From NCBI RefSeq assembly GCF_014284335.1, contig NZ_JACOGF010000001.1, positions 649,830-713,829 of the forward strand: a stretch of DNA of 64,000 nucleotides, written 5' to 3'. The stretch's first letter is position 1, and each line of letters starts with the position of its first letter. This DNA comes from Undibacterium hunanense (GTDB lineage: Bacteria > Pseudomonadota > Gammaproteobacteria > Burkholderiales > Burkholderiaceae_D). The translations under genes were made by a program, and so were the position numbers. Below the pieces are notes generated by a model. That model worked only from the letters and a program-made list of their open reading frames with translations, searched no databases and had not been told where the DNA came from. Shown one piece after another: positions 1 to 8,406 of this stretch.

Positions 1-656
1 CCACCGACGATATTGATCACGGTAACCATGATGCCGGCGACCGCATCACCACGTACATATTTACTGGCACCGTCCATGGCACCATAAAATTCAGCTTCTT
101 GCGCTACTTCGGTACGACGACGGCGAGCTTCCTGCTCGGCGATCAGACCGGCATTCAGATCAGCATCAATCGCCATTTGTTTGCCCGGCATCGCATCCAG
201 GGCAAAACGTGCACCCACCTCAGCAATACGGCCAGCACCCTTGGTCACCACGGTAAAGTTGATGATGGTCAGAATGATAAACACCACGATACCAACGGTG
301 TAATTGCCGCCGATCAGAAAGTGGCCGAAAGCTTCAATCACCTTACCGGCTGCATCCGGACCTGTATGGCCTTCCGTCAGCACCACGCGGGTAGATGCGA
401 CGTTGAGCGACAGGCGCAACATGGTACTGACCAGCAGCACCGTAGGAAACACCATGAAATCCAGCGGCTTGACGGTGTACAAACTGGTCAGCAAGACAAT
501 GATCGCAATCGCAATATTGAAGCTGAAAAATACGTCCAGTACAAAGGCCGGCAAGGGCAGGATCATCATTGCCAGCATCAGGATAATCAGGAAAGGCGCC
601 GCCAGCGCCCGGGTATTCATACCGTTCATCCAGGCAGGTAATTTGAGGCTATTCAT
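1..656 (-). CDS. flhA: FlhA, flagellar export apparatus protein (N-terminal part, runs off left edge)
   Basis: FlhA is the large inner-membrane subunit of the flagellar type III export gate. The minus-strand frame translates from ATG at 656 as [20 protein letters not shown] and stays open to the edge, giving about 218 residues of a protein normally near 690-700 aa. Several hydrophobic segments are followed by the family signature [17 protein letters not shown] and then by the charged region [11 protein letters not shown]; the cytoplasmic domain lies outside the window. The start ATGA overlaps the flhB stop codon by four bases, so translation is probably coupled. The call is from motif and context and is secure. 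Confidence 0.96.
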   Translation of the reverse strand, partial: MNSLKLPAWMNGMNTRALAAPFLIILMLAMMILPLPAFVLDVFFSFNIAIAIIVLLTSLYTVKPLDFMVFPTVLLVSTMLRLSLNVASTRVVLTEGHTGPDAAGKVIEAFGHFLIGGNYTVGIVVFIILTIINFTVVTKGAGRIAEVGARFALDAMPGKQMAIDADLNAGLIAEQEARRRRTEVAQEAEFYGAMDGASKYVRGDAVAGIMVTVINIVG

Positions 657-1804
657 GCTGGTGCTCCTGCTTGATTATTCGGGTCCAGCTCAGGTGGTAC
701 ATATAAGTCATTCGGTTCCATCGGTTTGTTTCCTGCACCTGTGCGATAACTGCGTAACTGATAAACATAAGCCAGCACTTCGGCCACTGCGGCATACAAG
801 GCTTCAGGGATTTCATCGCCCAGCTCGGTGTGCTTGAACAGCGCACGTGCCAGCGGCGGTGCTTCCAGCAAAGGTACTTTGTGTTCTTGTGCCAGCTCAC
901 GAATCTTGGCGGCTACCGCATCCGCACCTTTGGCGACCACCTTAGGCGCACCACGACCACCCTCGGTATATTTCAATGCCACGGCAAAGTGGGTCGGGTT
1001 GGTGACCACCACGTCCGCGGTCGGGATTTCAGACATCATGCGACGGCGTGCCATTTCACGCTGCTGTGCGCGGATTTTTGCCTTGATTTGCGGATTACCG
1101 TTAGCTTCTTTCGATTCCTGAATCACTTCCTGATGGGTCATCTTCAGTTTTTCAGCGTATTGCCACATCTGGTAAGGCGCATCAATCGCCGCAATCACCA
1201 CCAGCGAACCAACGATGGCCAAAAAACACACGCCCATCATGTGGCCAACGTGGGCAGGCCCGGTTTTCAGCGATTCCAGCGGCAGGGCAAAAATGGCATT
1301 CTTCTGGTTCATGATGACTATCCATGCCACCACCCCGACCAATACGGTTTTAATGATCGCCTTCACCAATTCCACACCGGCACGGGTAGAGATCATATTG
1401 CCCAGACCAGAAATCGGATTCATGCGCCCAAAGTTCGGTTGCAGGGCTTTGGCGCTAAACAGCCAGCCACCGATCAACAGCGGTGAACCCAGTGCCACGA
1501 TCAGCAACAGCACCGCTATCGGCGCAAAAGCCACCAGCACATCCCACAGACTGGCGCCGATCTTGGCAAACAGCACCGCAGGGTCATAGATAATTTCGCG
1601 TTCCAGCGACAGGCCAGTAATCAATGCATGATTCAACTGCCTGACCAGACCATCACCCATGGCCCATAGCGATCCGCCCGCAGCCAGCAAAATGGTGCAG
1701 GTAGACAGTTCACGCGAACGCGGAACATCGCCCTCTTCCCGCGCCTGTTCAAGGCGCTTGGGCGAGGCCGGTTCGGTTCTTTCGAGATCGCTATCTTCGG
1801 CCAT
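653..1804 (-). CDS. flhB: FlhB, flagellar export substrate-specificity switch
   Basis: FlhB is an inner-membrane component of the flagellar type III secretion apparatus; its self-cleaved cytoplasmic domain switches export from rod/hook to filament substrates. The 383-aa product has the usual length. It begins [20 protein letters not shown], which is typical of the family, has four hydrophobic segments between about residues 35 and 210, and carries the autocleavage site NPTH at residues 269-272. An AGGAG ribosome binding site precedes the ATG by about 6 bases. It is the first gene of an operon continuing into flhA through an ATGA overlap. Genes upstream on this strand are unrelated, so transcription probably starts in the gap at 1805-2031. 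Confidence 0.97.
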   Translation of the reverse strand: MAEDSDLERTEPASPKRLEQAREEGDVPRSRELSTCTILLAAGGSLWAMGDGLVRQLNHALITGLSLEREIIYDPAVLFAKIGASLWDVLVAFAPIAVLLLIVALGSPLLIGGWLFSAKALQPNFGRMNPISGLGNMISTRAGVELVKAIIKTVLVGVVAWIVIMNQKNAIFALPLESLKTGPAHVGHMMGVCFLAIVGSLVVIAAIDAPYQMWQYAEKLKMTHQEVIQESKEANGNPQIKAKIRAQQREMARRRMMSEIPTADVVVTNPTHFAVALKYTEGGRGAPKVVAKGADAVAAKIRELAQEHKVPLLEAPPLARALFKHTELGDEIPEALYAAVAEVLAYVYQLRSYRTGAGNKPMEPNDLYVPPELDPNNQAGAPA

Positions 1805-1937
1805 TGCCGACTCCTGTTATTTCCACAAAGCAACCAGCACGCTGATTACACAAAGATACAGGTGTGATTATTGGCTATGTCAGAAGCACAAGATGCGTGG
1901 AATAAGGGAAGAAATACCCCTTAGCTCTGGGGAAAGA

Positions 1938-1963
1938 ATGGCCCTTTAAGCTTAAAGGGCCAT
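1938..1963. terminator. Perfect 26-bp palindrome between the MFS gene and flhB
   Basis: A perfect inverted repeat with 13-base arms (ATGGCCCTTTAAG and its complement) and no loop sits in the gap between the end of the MFS gene (2032) and the start of flhB (1804). It could form a hairpin ending MFS transcription, but no T-run follows on the minus strand. It could equally be a protein-binding palindrome upstream of the flagellar operon. What is seen is only the symmetry. Confidence 0.4.
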
Positions 1964-2031
1964 GAAAGGCTAAAATCTGAACGGCCAGCCTGATGGCAAG
2001 GCGCTCAGATTTAGTTGATGAAATGCTTTGA

Positions 2032-3282
2032 TCAGGCAGGCACAGCCGCAGGTGTCGCCACCATGCGGTGGATGAAATACATCATGACAGCAGTCAGCAG
2101 CACGGTGCACACCAGAATATCGCCCAGCAAATCAAAATGCAGTATCGCACCACCAGCAGCAGGCTGGCTGACGATCATACCGGCGACCACAGAACCTACA
2201 CCACCGGCGATTTGCTGCAGCGATGAATTGATTGCCATGAATGCGCCTCGGCTGTCAGCCGCCGGCACAGCCGACATCATTGCCTGGGCCGGGATCATGC
2301 GTGAAAAAATACCGACAAACAGCAGGACATTGACCAAAATGACCATAGGCAAAGGCGTAACACCAAGACGGGTGTAGATCACAGCCATAACGATCGTCAT
2401 CGCAGCACCGAACAGAAACACACGATATTTGCCAAACTTGTCGCTAAGCTTGCCAACCAGAGGGCCAGTGATGATTGCACCGAATCCTGTGACAAGATAA
2501 ATCATCGGCAATTCCTTCATCGAAATACCCAGGTTATTGACCGCAAAGGCGCTGCTGAACGGCATCAGCATATAACCGCCTATGCTCAAAAATCCTGTTG
2601 CAGCAAATGCCAGCAAATACCTGGGTGTTGCTATCGTGTCTCTCAAATGATGGAAAGGGTTGCGGTCAGACTGCAATTTCAAATGTCCATCAATCGGCTT
2701 GAGATTAACAATGATGATGACGCCGACAATCGCAGCCATGCCCACGATCATCATGAAAGGCGCATGCCAGCCCCAGTGCGCAGACAGATACAGGCCAATA
2801 GGCAAGCCCAGGATCTGGCTACCGGCAAAAGCAGTTTGCAATACACCCATGACCCGGCCACGCATACTGAAAGGGAACAAGTCTGTCGTAATCGCCATCA
2901 CGATGGCACCAATGACGCCGCCAAACAGACCCGTCACGATACGTGCAAATAACAGGAAGTAAAAATTAGGCGCAATCCCGCACAGGAAGGTACCCAGGAT
3001 AAAGCCGCAATAAAAAAACATGAGCAGCTTTTTGCGGTCAAAACGGTCAGCAAAACCCGCTGCCGCAAAACCGGCGATACCGGCGCTGAATGCGTAGGCA
3101 GATACCACCACCCCAAACTGGGACGGTGTGATGTTCAATGCTGGCATCAGGATCGCACCCAGCGGTGACATGATCATGAAATCCAGAATGATCGTGAACT
3201 GTAAAAATGCCAGTATGGCGAGGACAAATTTTTGATAGCCAGTAAACTGCGTTGGCGGCGCGGTAGAAATAGTTTGAGTCAT
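2032..3282 (-). CDS. MFS family exporter (DHA-type)
   Basis: Major facilitator superfamily transporter of 416 aa, probably a proton-driven efflux pump of small molecules at the inner membrane. About twelve hydrophobic segments are visible. The loop after helix 2 carries the MFS A-motif-like sequence GFADRFDRKKLL, and a second such loop, GKLSDKFGKYR, marks the start of the C-terminal half. An upstream ATG at 3300 is in frame, but the ATG at 3282 has AAGAAAG at a sensible distance and was preferred. It lies directly downstream of a TetX-like monooxygenase on the same strand, separated by a gap of tandem 13-bp repeats, with a TetR gene divergent beyond. The substrate is unknown; the context suggests a toxic aromatic compound or an antibiotic. 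Confidence 0.85.
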   Translation of the reverse strand: MTQTISTAPPTQFTGYQKFVLAILAFLQFTIILDFMIMSPLGAILMPALNITPSQFGVVVSAYAFSAGIAGFAAAGFADRFDRKKLLMFFYCGFILGTFLCGIAPNFYFLLFARIVTGLFGGVIGAIVMAITTDLFPFSMRGRVMGVLQTAFAGSQILGLPIGLYLSAHWGWHAPFMMIVGMAAIVGVIIIVNLKPIDGHLKLQSDRNPFHHLRDTIATPRYLLAFAATGFLSIGGYMLMPFSSAFAVNNLGISMKELPMIYLVTGFGAIITGPLVGKLSDKFGKYRVFLFGAAMTIVMAVIYTRLGVTPLPMVILVNVLLFVGIFSRMIPAQAMMSAVPAADSRGAFMAINSSLQQIAGGVGSVVAGMIVSQPAAGGAILHFDLLGDILVCTVLLTAVMMYFIHRMVATPAAVPA

Positions 3283-3341
3283 GTGTTCTTTCTTTTGCAT
3301 TGAAATTCAGACTCATGGTCTGAATTCATATTTTTATAAAG

Positions 3342-3403
3342 CTTATTTATGTCGCTTATTTTTGTAACTTATTTATGTAACTTATTCATGTAACTTTTTT
3401 ATC
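3342..3403. repeat. 13-bp tandem repeat, about 4.7 copies, upstream of the MFS gene
   Basis: Successive units on the plus strand read CTTATTTATGTCG, CTTATTTTTGTAA, CTTATTTATGTAA, CTTATTCATGTAA, then a partial CTTTTTTATC. On the coding (minus) strand the core is AAGTTACATAAAT. The block fills the gap between the TetX-like gene stop and the MFS start. The heptamer AAGTTAC also occurs in the tetR promoter region (4808-4814), so these may be repeated binding sites for the same TetR protein; that link is inference. Confidence 0.75.
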
Positions 3404-3407
3404 TGAT

Positions 3408-4634
3408 TTAAGCAGCTTCCCTGAAGCCCTCTTTTTGCAATAACACATCCTGATTGCCAGAAAAAAATTCCCTGAAAAACGGCACTGCTTCATAGGAATG
3501 AAAGACCTTAGTAAATTTCAGCGTTTCCGCTGCGGTCTCGGCATTGCGTTCGCGCATTTCGGTTTCATAGGCGGCGATAGCTGCATGCATATCCAGCTCC
3601 GGGTTCAACAATTGACTGGCCAGCACCAGGGCATCCTGCATTGCCATATTCACGCCTTCACCTGCATACGGCGGCATGACATGGGCAGCATCACCCAGCA
3701 TGGTCAGGTTGGACAATGATGGCCAGCTTTGATGAACAGGTGCACAGAATTGCGGGCGCGGTATGAAAGGCAGACTGGCATGTCTGAATAACTCTACCCA
3801 GATATCACTCCAGCCCTTGAATTCTCGCCTGAACCAGGTGAGCACCTGATCGCGGTCAGAAAAATCAATTCTGCATTCCGTAGACCAATGCTGATCCGCC
3901 TTGTGACCAGTATAAAAAGCCACGCTGCCATCCCCCTTCAAAACGATGAACAGAGTCTTTTCATCGTCAAGCACACATACTTTCCCACCATCCAGCAACT
4001 CATACAATTCCGGAATAGCAGTTTTTACGTCAACTACGGTGCCTTCCAGCACAGTCACCCCAGAATACTCCGGTGCAAGCGAAGTAATATACGGACGTAT
4101 TTTTGAATTGGCACCGTCGGCAGCAACGACTAAATCAGCAGTAAATTTGTCGCCGTTTTCAAATGTTATCTCAACCGACTCGTCTGTCCTTTGCAAAGAC
4201 GAGAAACGGGCATCCCACACCACCGTATCATCAGCCAACGAAGCCAGCAGCAAATTCCTTAAGGGGCCACGATCAATCTCTGGCCTGTCGTTACTCTCTG
4301 GACCAAGTTCATCAATGATGACTGCCGCCTGTGCGTCCACAAACAGCATTTTCTCGGCACCGGGACGATATGCCAGCTCAAACGCCCCCATCAAACCGGC
4401 TGCACGCAAGGCAGACAAGCCTGAGCCTTCATTCAGGTTCAGGGTTGCGCCCTGCACTCTGGCAAACTGATTGATGTCCCTTTCAAACACTTTCACTTTC
4501 GCACCCTGCATTTGCAGCAGACGTGCCAATGTCAGCCCGCCTGGCCCTGCACCTATGATGGCAATCTGCTTGTCTTGGATTGGACTTTGCTTATGGATTT
4601 GTGTCATTGAGATCATCCCGGGGGTTTTATCCAT
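3408..4634 (-). CDS. TetX-like FAD-dependent monooxygenase
   Basis: Class A flavoprotein monooxygenase of 408 aa, expected to use FAD and NAD(P)H to hydroxylate an aromatic or polyketide substrate in the cytoplasm. The N-terminal dinucleotide fold shows GAGPGG at residues 28-33, and the second FAD motif is GDAAHVMPPYAGEGVNMAM near residues 310-330. From memory, several blocks resemble tetracycline monooxygenase TetX: ATLNLNEGSGLSALRAAGL, then RPEIDRGPLRNLLLASL. That makes it TetX-like, but also like many uncharacterised soil-bacterial monooxygenases, so tetracycline inactivation is not established. It runs divergently from a TetR gene and is followed by an MFS exporter. The start may be the internal Met at 4607 instead. 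Confidence 0.85.
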   Translation of the reverse strand: MDKTPGMISMTQIHKQSPIQDKQIAIIGAGPGGLTLARLLQMQGAKVKVFERDINQFARVQGATLNLNEGSGLSALRAAGLMGAFELAYRPGAEKMLFVDAQAAVIIDELGPESNDRPEIDRGPLRNLLLASLADDTVVWDARFSSLQRTDESVEITFENGDKFTADLVVAADGANSKIRPYITSLAPEYSGVTVLEGTVVDVKTAIPELYELLDGGKVCVLDDEKTLFIVLKGDGSVAFYTGHKADQHWSTECRIDFSDRDQVLTWFRREFKGWSDIWVELFRHASLPFIPRPQFCAPVHQSWPSLSNLTMLGDAAHVMPPYAGEGVNMAMQDALVLASQLLNPELDMHAAIAAYETEMRERNAETAAETLKFTKVFHSYEAVPFFREFFSGNQDVLLQKEGFREAA

Positions 4635-4802
4635 TTCATCGCCTGCTTTTAATGCAACTGCAATGGCGTGCCAATATTGCAGCTAAATGGATAGACGTTT
4701 TGAAAATGCAAATATTGCAGAAGAGCCGGAATGTTCTGAATATGTCAGAAATCAGCAACCTGAATACCGCCTTGACTGACACTATAATTTAACCAAATTA
4801 AA

Positions 4803-4816
4803 AAGTAAAGTTACTT
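4803..4816. promoter_or_regulatory. Candidate TetR operator between the TetX-like gene and tetR
   Basis: The sequence AAGTAA-AG-TTACTT is a perfect inverted repeat with 6-base arms, embedded in a very AT-rich stretch between the divergent monooxygenase (start 4634) and TetR (start 4879) genes. An overlapping pair, AAATTAA (4795-4801) and TTAATTT (4815-4821), adds further symmetry. TetR-family repressors usually bind palindromes in exactly this position, so it is the best operator candidate; binding is inferred. Confidence 0.5.
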
Positions 4817-4878
4817 AATTTATTTATTAAGGTAACAAATCTGCTACAATGACGCCTGAACACGATAAGGGGTCTTTG

Positions 4879-5439
4879 ATGGGACTGAGGGAATTAAAGA
4901 AAGCGAAAACCAGGAAGATGATTTCTGATCTGGCGACCAGGCTTTTCATGGAAAAAGGCTACGACGAAGTCACGACAGCAGAAATTGCCAGACTGGCCGA
5001 AGTGTCGGTGCCTACGCTATTCAAATATTTCCCCACCAAAGAAGCGCTGGTATTTGATGAACAAGATGAACGGGAAGAAAGATTAATTGCGGCCGTAACC
5101 GATAGAAAAAAAGGAACATCCATCCTTGATGCCCTGTTTGAACATTTTTCAAACCACATGGCCTTCGACTCAGAAAAGCGAAAACATGTCACCGCCTTCA
5201 AAAAACTGATCCACTCCACACCAGATTTGTCTGTATATGCCAAACAAATCTGGATGCGCTACGAAAAATCACTGGCTACCGTGCTGCTGCAAGAAACCAA
5301 ACATCAACTTGAACAAGCTGAAGCCGAGGCCATAGCCCACTTTATTCTGGATGCTTTCCACAGATCGAAAGATGCTGAAAATCCAAAAGCGTCCCTGAAT
5401 GCCTTGTTCAATATTATCAAGAACGGCTGGACAGAGTAA
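4879..5439 (+). CDS. TetR/AcrR family transcriptional regulator
   Basis: One-domain ligand-responsive repressor of 186 aa. The N-terminal helix-turn-helix is clear: a lysine-rich start, then LATRLFMEKGYDEVTTAEIARLAEVSVPTLFKYFPTKEAL written here in outline, with the family hallmarks T-x-x-x-I-A and Y-F-x-x-K-E. The rest is a helical ligand-binding domain without an assignable ligand. The frame extends upstream to ATG 4849, but the ATG at 4879 has AAGGGG about 7 bases ahead and begins the usual MGLRELKKAKTR TetR N-terminus, so it was chosen. It is divergent from the TetX-like monooxygenase and MFS exporter, which it probably represses. Confidence 0.88.
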   Translation: MGLRELKKAKTRKMISDLATRLFMEKGYDEVTTAEIARLAEVSVPTLFKYFPTKEALVFDEQDEREERLIAAVTDRKKGTSILDALFEHFSNHMAFDSEKRKHVTAFKKLIHSTPDLSVYAKQIWMRYEKSLATVLLQETKHQLEQAEAEAIAHFILDAFHRSKDAENPKASLNALFNIIKNGWTE

Positions 5440-5454
5440 GCCTCTTGAATATTG

Positions 5455-5475
5455 CCTTCACAAAAACTGTGAAGG
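5455..5475. terminator. Stem-loop between two convergent tetR genes
   Basis: CCTTCACA and TGTGAAGG form a perfect 8-bp stem around a 5-base loop in the 39-bp gap between the convergent TetR genes ending at 5439 and 5479. There is no strong T-run, so termination efficiency is uncertain, but the position suits a shared terminator. Confidence 0.5.
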
Positions 5476-5478
5476 GGT

Positions 5479-6087
5479 TCAGCCGAGCGCTTGTACCGCC
5501 AGACTATTTTCTATAAATACCATCGCAGTCGCCGCTGCATAGCCCTGCGGCATGACATCTCCCGCTGCGCTGGCGAGCTGAAATGCCCCCTCCATGAAAG
5601 CCAGCAAGCCCGCCGCCAGCCCTGCCACACCATCAATAGCCTTCTTTTGATCTTCCAGACACGCCGTCAATAAAGCCTGTATCAAGGCCAATTCAGCAGC
5701 AATGGCTTCCTGAAACACGGCGCGCACTTCAGACTGCCGGACGGCTTCAGCACCAATCACCACCCAGGCAGACACCGCCTCTGGCATGGCCCCCTCCCCT
5801 TTAGCCAGCCTGGCCTGCACATAGGCCGCCAGTTTTTCTTGCGGCGTATGGGCGCTGGCGGACAATGCCTCATAACGTTCACGCGACAGACCTGCCAGAA
5901 CCTTCACCAGCGCAATCAGAATTTCACCCTTGCTTTTGAAGTGATAGTGAATCAGGCCAGGGGCCAGTTCCGCTTTTTTGGCGATGGCCAGTATCGTCGC
6001 CTTCTCATAGCCCTGTTCTGCCATTACGGACAAAAGGGCAAACACAATTTCCTTGCGACGCTGCTCCGTATTTGATTTTCTCGACAT
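5479..6087 (-). CDS. TetR family transcriptional regulator next to the dioxygenase-WD40 gene
   Basis: TetR-type repressor of 202 aa. The helix-turn-helix region contains ATILAIAKKAELAPGLIHYH followed by FKSKGEILIAL, a pattern seen in BetI-like TetR members. The C-terminal helical domain is alanine-rich with no recognised ligand. Translation is set at the ATG at 6087 (MSRKSNTEQRRKEIV), preceded by AAGGAAAGAG; an ATG at 6120 would add 11 residues without a clear ribosome site. It is transcribed away from the dioxygenase-WD40 gene at 6293, and the shared upstream region holds two similar palindromes, suggesting it controls that gene and possibly itself. Confidence 0.85.
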   Translation of the reverse strand: MSRKSNTEQRRKEIVFALLSVMAEQGYEKATILAIAKKAELAPGLIHYHFKSKGEILIALVKVLAGLSRERYEALSASAHTPQEKLAAYVQARLAKGEGAMPEAVSAWVVIGAEAVRQSEVRAVFQEAIAAELALIQALLTACLEDQKKAIDGVAGLAAGLLAFMEGAFQLASAAGDVMPQGYAAATAMVFIENSLAVQALG

Positions 6088-6195
6088 CCTGGTCTCTTTC
6101 CTTAAGCAACCACAGTTCATAGGGCATCTGGCCTGCTCGGCTGCTCTATTGCAATCTGATCAGTCTGGCAAATCAGAACAGGGCTACATATTAAT

Positions 6196-6213
6196 TTTGG
6201 TTGAACAACCAAA
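6196..6213. promoter_or_regulatory. Palindromic box 1 (candidate TetR operator)
   Basis: TTTGGTTG-AA-CAACCAAA is a perfect inverted repeat with 8-base arms. It lies between the divergent TetR gene (start 6087) and the dioxygenase-WD40 gene (start 6293). A second box with the same GGTTG/CAACC core occurs at 6259-6274, centre-to-centre 62 bp or close to six helical turns. Two matching palindromes in one divergent promoter region are strong circumstantial evidence for a specific repressor site. Confidence 0.65.
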
Positions 6214-6258
6214 TTTTACTTGGTTTTTCAATAAATCTGGCGTATTCTTGATTTTAAG

Positions 6259-6274
6259 TTGGTTGACCAACCTA
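6259..6274. promoter_or_regulatory. Palindromic box 2 (candidate TetR operator)
   Basis: TTGGTTG-AC-CAACCTA repeats the core of the box at 6196-6213, with GGTTG and CAACC arms. It ends 18 bases before the ATG at 6293, so a protein bound here would block transcription or translation initiation of the dioxygenase-WD40 gene. Confidence 0.6.
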
Positions 6275-6292
6275 TTTAAAAAAGAAATCATC

Positions 6293-7879
6293 ATGACCAC
6301 TTTATGCAAAAGACAACAGCCTGCCGCAAGCAAAGCGCAAAACAGCACCACCATCGCGTTGCCCATGCTTGAATTCCCCCTGCCCCGCACAGCAGGTTTT
6401 TGCATGTTGATTCATGATTTTTTATCCGCTGAAGAATGCCAGCACTACATATCCCTTGCTGAAAACGCAGGTTTTCAAAGTGCAGAAACCGATTACCCAC
6501 CGTCTTATCGCAATAACGACAGACTGGTCATGGACAATCCCTTGCTGGCGGCGCGCCTTTTTCAACGACTGAACCTGCGACTGGACCAGCGACTGAACAC
6601 ACGCCTGCAAGAGCATGAGCAGGCTGCGGCCATCCGCACCATCGAAGGCTGGCAACTGCACGGCATCAATGAACGCCTGCGCTTTTGCCGTTATCGCCCC
6701 CATCAGCAATTCAACATCCACCAGGATGGCGTGCACTTTCGCCACGCCGGCTATCAGTCCAAACTGACGTTCATGATTTATCTCAGCGACGAAGCCGACT
6801 TTGATGGCGGCGATACGGTCTTCTTTGATGCCGGACCAGAATCTGCCTCTGCTGAAGCAGGCATACTGGGACGCATCACACCCAAAGCCGGCAGCCTGAT
6901 CCTGTTTGATCATAGCCTGTGGCACGCAGGCGAAGTCGTCACCCGGGGCGTGAAACATATCCTGCGCAGCGACCTTATGTATCGCCAGCAGCCTGCACTG
7001 TACACAGAAGCAAAAACCGCATTCACACCCGCCCATCAGGGCTATGTCTGGGCCATGGCGAAGTTGCCACAAGGCCGCATTGCCAGTGCCGGCAGAGATA
7101 CCAGCATACGTATCTGGCAAGACGACGGCAGTCCGGCGAATGTACTGCACGGGCATAGTCAATCCGTCCTCGGGCTGGCGGTCAGCCATCAGCAGCGACT
7201 GGCATCCGTATCACGCGACCGCAGCTTGCGTTTGTGGAATCTGGAAACCGGCCTTTGTGAAAAAACCGTGCGTGCACATGATGCTGCGGTGCTAGGCATT
7301 TGCAGCCTGCCTGCGTCCGGCCTGGCAACTTGCTCGGCTGATCACAGCATCAAACTATGGACCGATGACGCTGAATATATGGCCAGCCTGCATGGACACA
7401 CAGGCTGGGTCTGGGCGATCAGCCCTTTGTCTGACAACTTGCTGGCCAGTGCATCAGAAGACGGCACGGTGCGCCTGTGGAACATCCGGCAACGGCAGTG
7501 TGTTGCTGTCCTGCCGGGTGACATTGCACTGCGCTGCCTTACGGCCTCAGAAGATGGTGACAGCCTGGTGACCGGTGACATCAATGGCACACTGACTGTA
7601 TGGTCCGGGCTGATTGAATTGTCAAATCGGCCCACCATCACCCGCCAGTTACAGGCACATCATGCAGCCGTGCGCAGCATACGTTTCCTGTCTGCCGATC
7701 TTCTGGTCAGCAGCGGCGAAGACAAATGCGTGAAGCTGTGGAGTAAACTTGGCGACATGCCGGTCAGCTCCAGCAGTCACGCTAATTTTGTCACCGATAT
7801 TCTGGTGCACGACCATGGCAATTACCTGAGTTGCTCGTATGATGGCAGCATACGCATGCATGCTGCGCCCGGCATCTGA
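6293..7879 (+). CDS. 2OG-Fe(II) dioxygenase fused to a seven-repeat WD40 propeller
   Basis: A 528-aa two-domain protein. Residues about 30-235 match the prolyl-4-hydroxylase-like 2-oxoglutarate/Fe(II) oxygenase fold: the metal ligands are H143 and D145 (NIHQDGVHF) and H211 (WHAGE), and the 2-oxoglutarate contacts K221/R225 lie in GVKHILR. From about residue 240 come seven WD40 repeats, most ending in S-x-R/K-L/I-W (SIRIW, SLRLW, SIKLW, TVRLW, CVKLW), enough for a complete propeller. The likely role is hydroxylation of a protein or peptide recognised by the propeller, but the substrate is unknown. The start at 6293 was chosen because the longer frame from 6053 overlaps the divergent tetR. No signal peptide is evident, so it is probably cytoplasmic. 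The combination is unusual in bacteria. Confidence 0.88.
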   Translation: MTTLCKRQQPAASKAQNSTTIALPMLEFPLPRTAGFCMLIHDFLSAEECQHYISLAENAGFQSAETDYPPSYRNNDRLVMDNPLLAARLFQRLNLRLDQRLNTRLQEHEQAAAIRTIEGWQLHGINERLRFCRYRPHQQFNIHQDGVHFRHAGYQSKLTFMIYLSDEADFDGGDTVFFDAGPESASAEAGILGRITPKAGSLILFDHSLWHAGEVVTRGVKHILRSDLMYRQQPALYTEAKTAFTPAHQGYVWAMAKLPQGRIASAGRDTSIRIWQDDGSPANVLHGHSQSVLGLAVSHQQRLASVSRDRSLRLWNLETGLCEKTVRAHDAAVLGICSLPASGLATCSADHSIKLWTDDAEYMASLHGHTGWVWAISPLSDNLLASASEDGTVRLWNIRQRQCVAVLPGDIALRCLTASEDGDSLVTGDINGTLTVWSGLIELSNRPTITRQLQAHHAAVRSIRFLSADLLVSSGEDKCVKLWSKLGDMPVSSSSHANFVTDILVHDHGNYLSCSYDGSIRMHAAPGI

Positions 7880-7984
7880 ACTGAATCTGCCCCCTGCGAT
7901 AATCGCCATCCAGAAACTGCTGGCGACAGCCTGCTCCTGATCAAGGGATAGGCTATCATCTTTCGCCACGCAATTCTCTATTAT

Positions 7985-8016
7985 TTCAATATTTCGAATA
8001 TAATTGAAATATTGAA
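7985..8016. promoter_or_regulatory. ArsR operator with -10 box in its centre
   Basis: TTCAATATTTC (7985-7995) and GAAATATTGAA (8006-8016) are perfect 11-base inverted arms around a 10-base spacer. The spacer and its edge contain TATAAT (7999-8004), an ideal -10 element, so repressor binding would cover the promoter. It lies 17 bases ahead of the arsR ATG at 8034, the usual place for autoregulation. No good -35 match is seen, which would fit a weak or activator-free promoter. Confidence 0.75.
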
Positions 8017-8033
8017 TCAATACAGCGAAAGCC

Positions 8034-8378
8034 ATGGAAACCAAAGCAGTCATCTCAGCACTGGCAGCGATTGCGCAAGAATCACGACTGGCGATTTTTC
8101 GTTTGCTGGTCCAGGCTGGGCCGGAAGGCATGATCGCCAGCAAAATCAGCGAAGCACTGAATATCGCCCCGTCCTCGCTATCTTTTCACCTCAAGGAATT
8201 AAATCACGCCGATATGATCAGCGTTAAGCAGAATGGGCGCTTCATGATTTATGCCGCCAATTTTACGACCATGAATCATCTGCTGGGATTTTTGACAGAC
8301 AACTGCTGCGGCGGCAACCCTTGCACACCTGTTTCCACCTGCAAGCCGGCAAAAGCCAGCAAGAAAACACTCGCATAA
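8034..8378 (+). CDS. arsR: ArsR-type arsenic-responsive repressor
   Basis: ArsR/SmtB winged-helix repressor of 114 aa that releases DNA on binding trivalent arsenic. The DNA-recognition helix region reads IAPSSLSFHLKELNHADMIS. The classical metal motif in that helix (CVCxL in the plasmid type) is absent; instead cysteines cluster at the C-terminus: C91, C92, C97 and C103 (NCCGGNPC plus a later Cys). This resembles the arrangement known from Acidithiobacillus ferrooxidans ArsR, where three C-terminal cysteines bind As(III). It heads the operon arsR-aqpS-arsC with its own operator immediately upstream. Confidence 0.9.
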   Translation: METKAVISALAAIAQESRLAIFRLLVQAGPEGMIASKISEALNIAPSSLSFHLKELNHADMISVKQNGRFMIYAANFTTMNHLLGFLTDNCCGGNPCTPVSTCKPAKASKKTLA

Positions 8379-8406
8379 GATTGATTACAGCCCCCGACGC
8401 AACGAC

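Noticed and set aside
99..641. Plus-strand open frame of 180 codons opposite flhA
   Set aside because: Antisense to a clear FlhA coding frame, with a His/Gln/Arg-rich composition typical of shadow frames.
3408..4634. Naming the flavin monooxygenase tetX
   Set aside because: Similarity blocks are suggestive, but substrate specificity cannot be read from sequence; only TetX-like is claimed.
6053..6292. 80-residue N-terminal extension of the dioxygenase-WD40 protein
   Set aside because: It would overlap the divergent tetR start and include both operator-like palindromes; the ATG at 6293 is more sensible.
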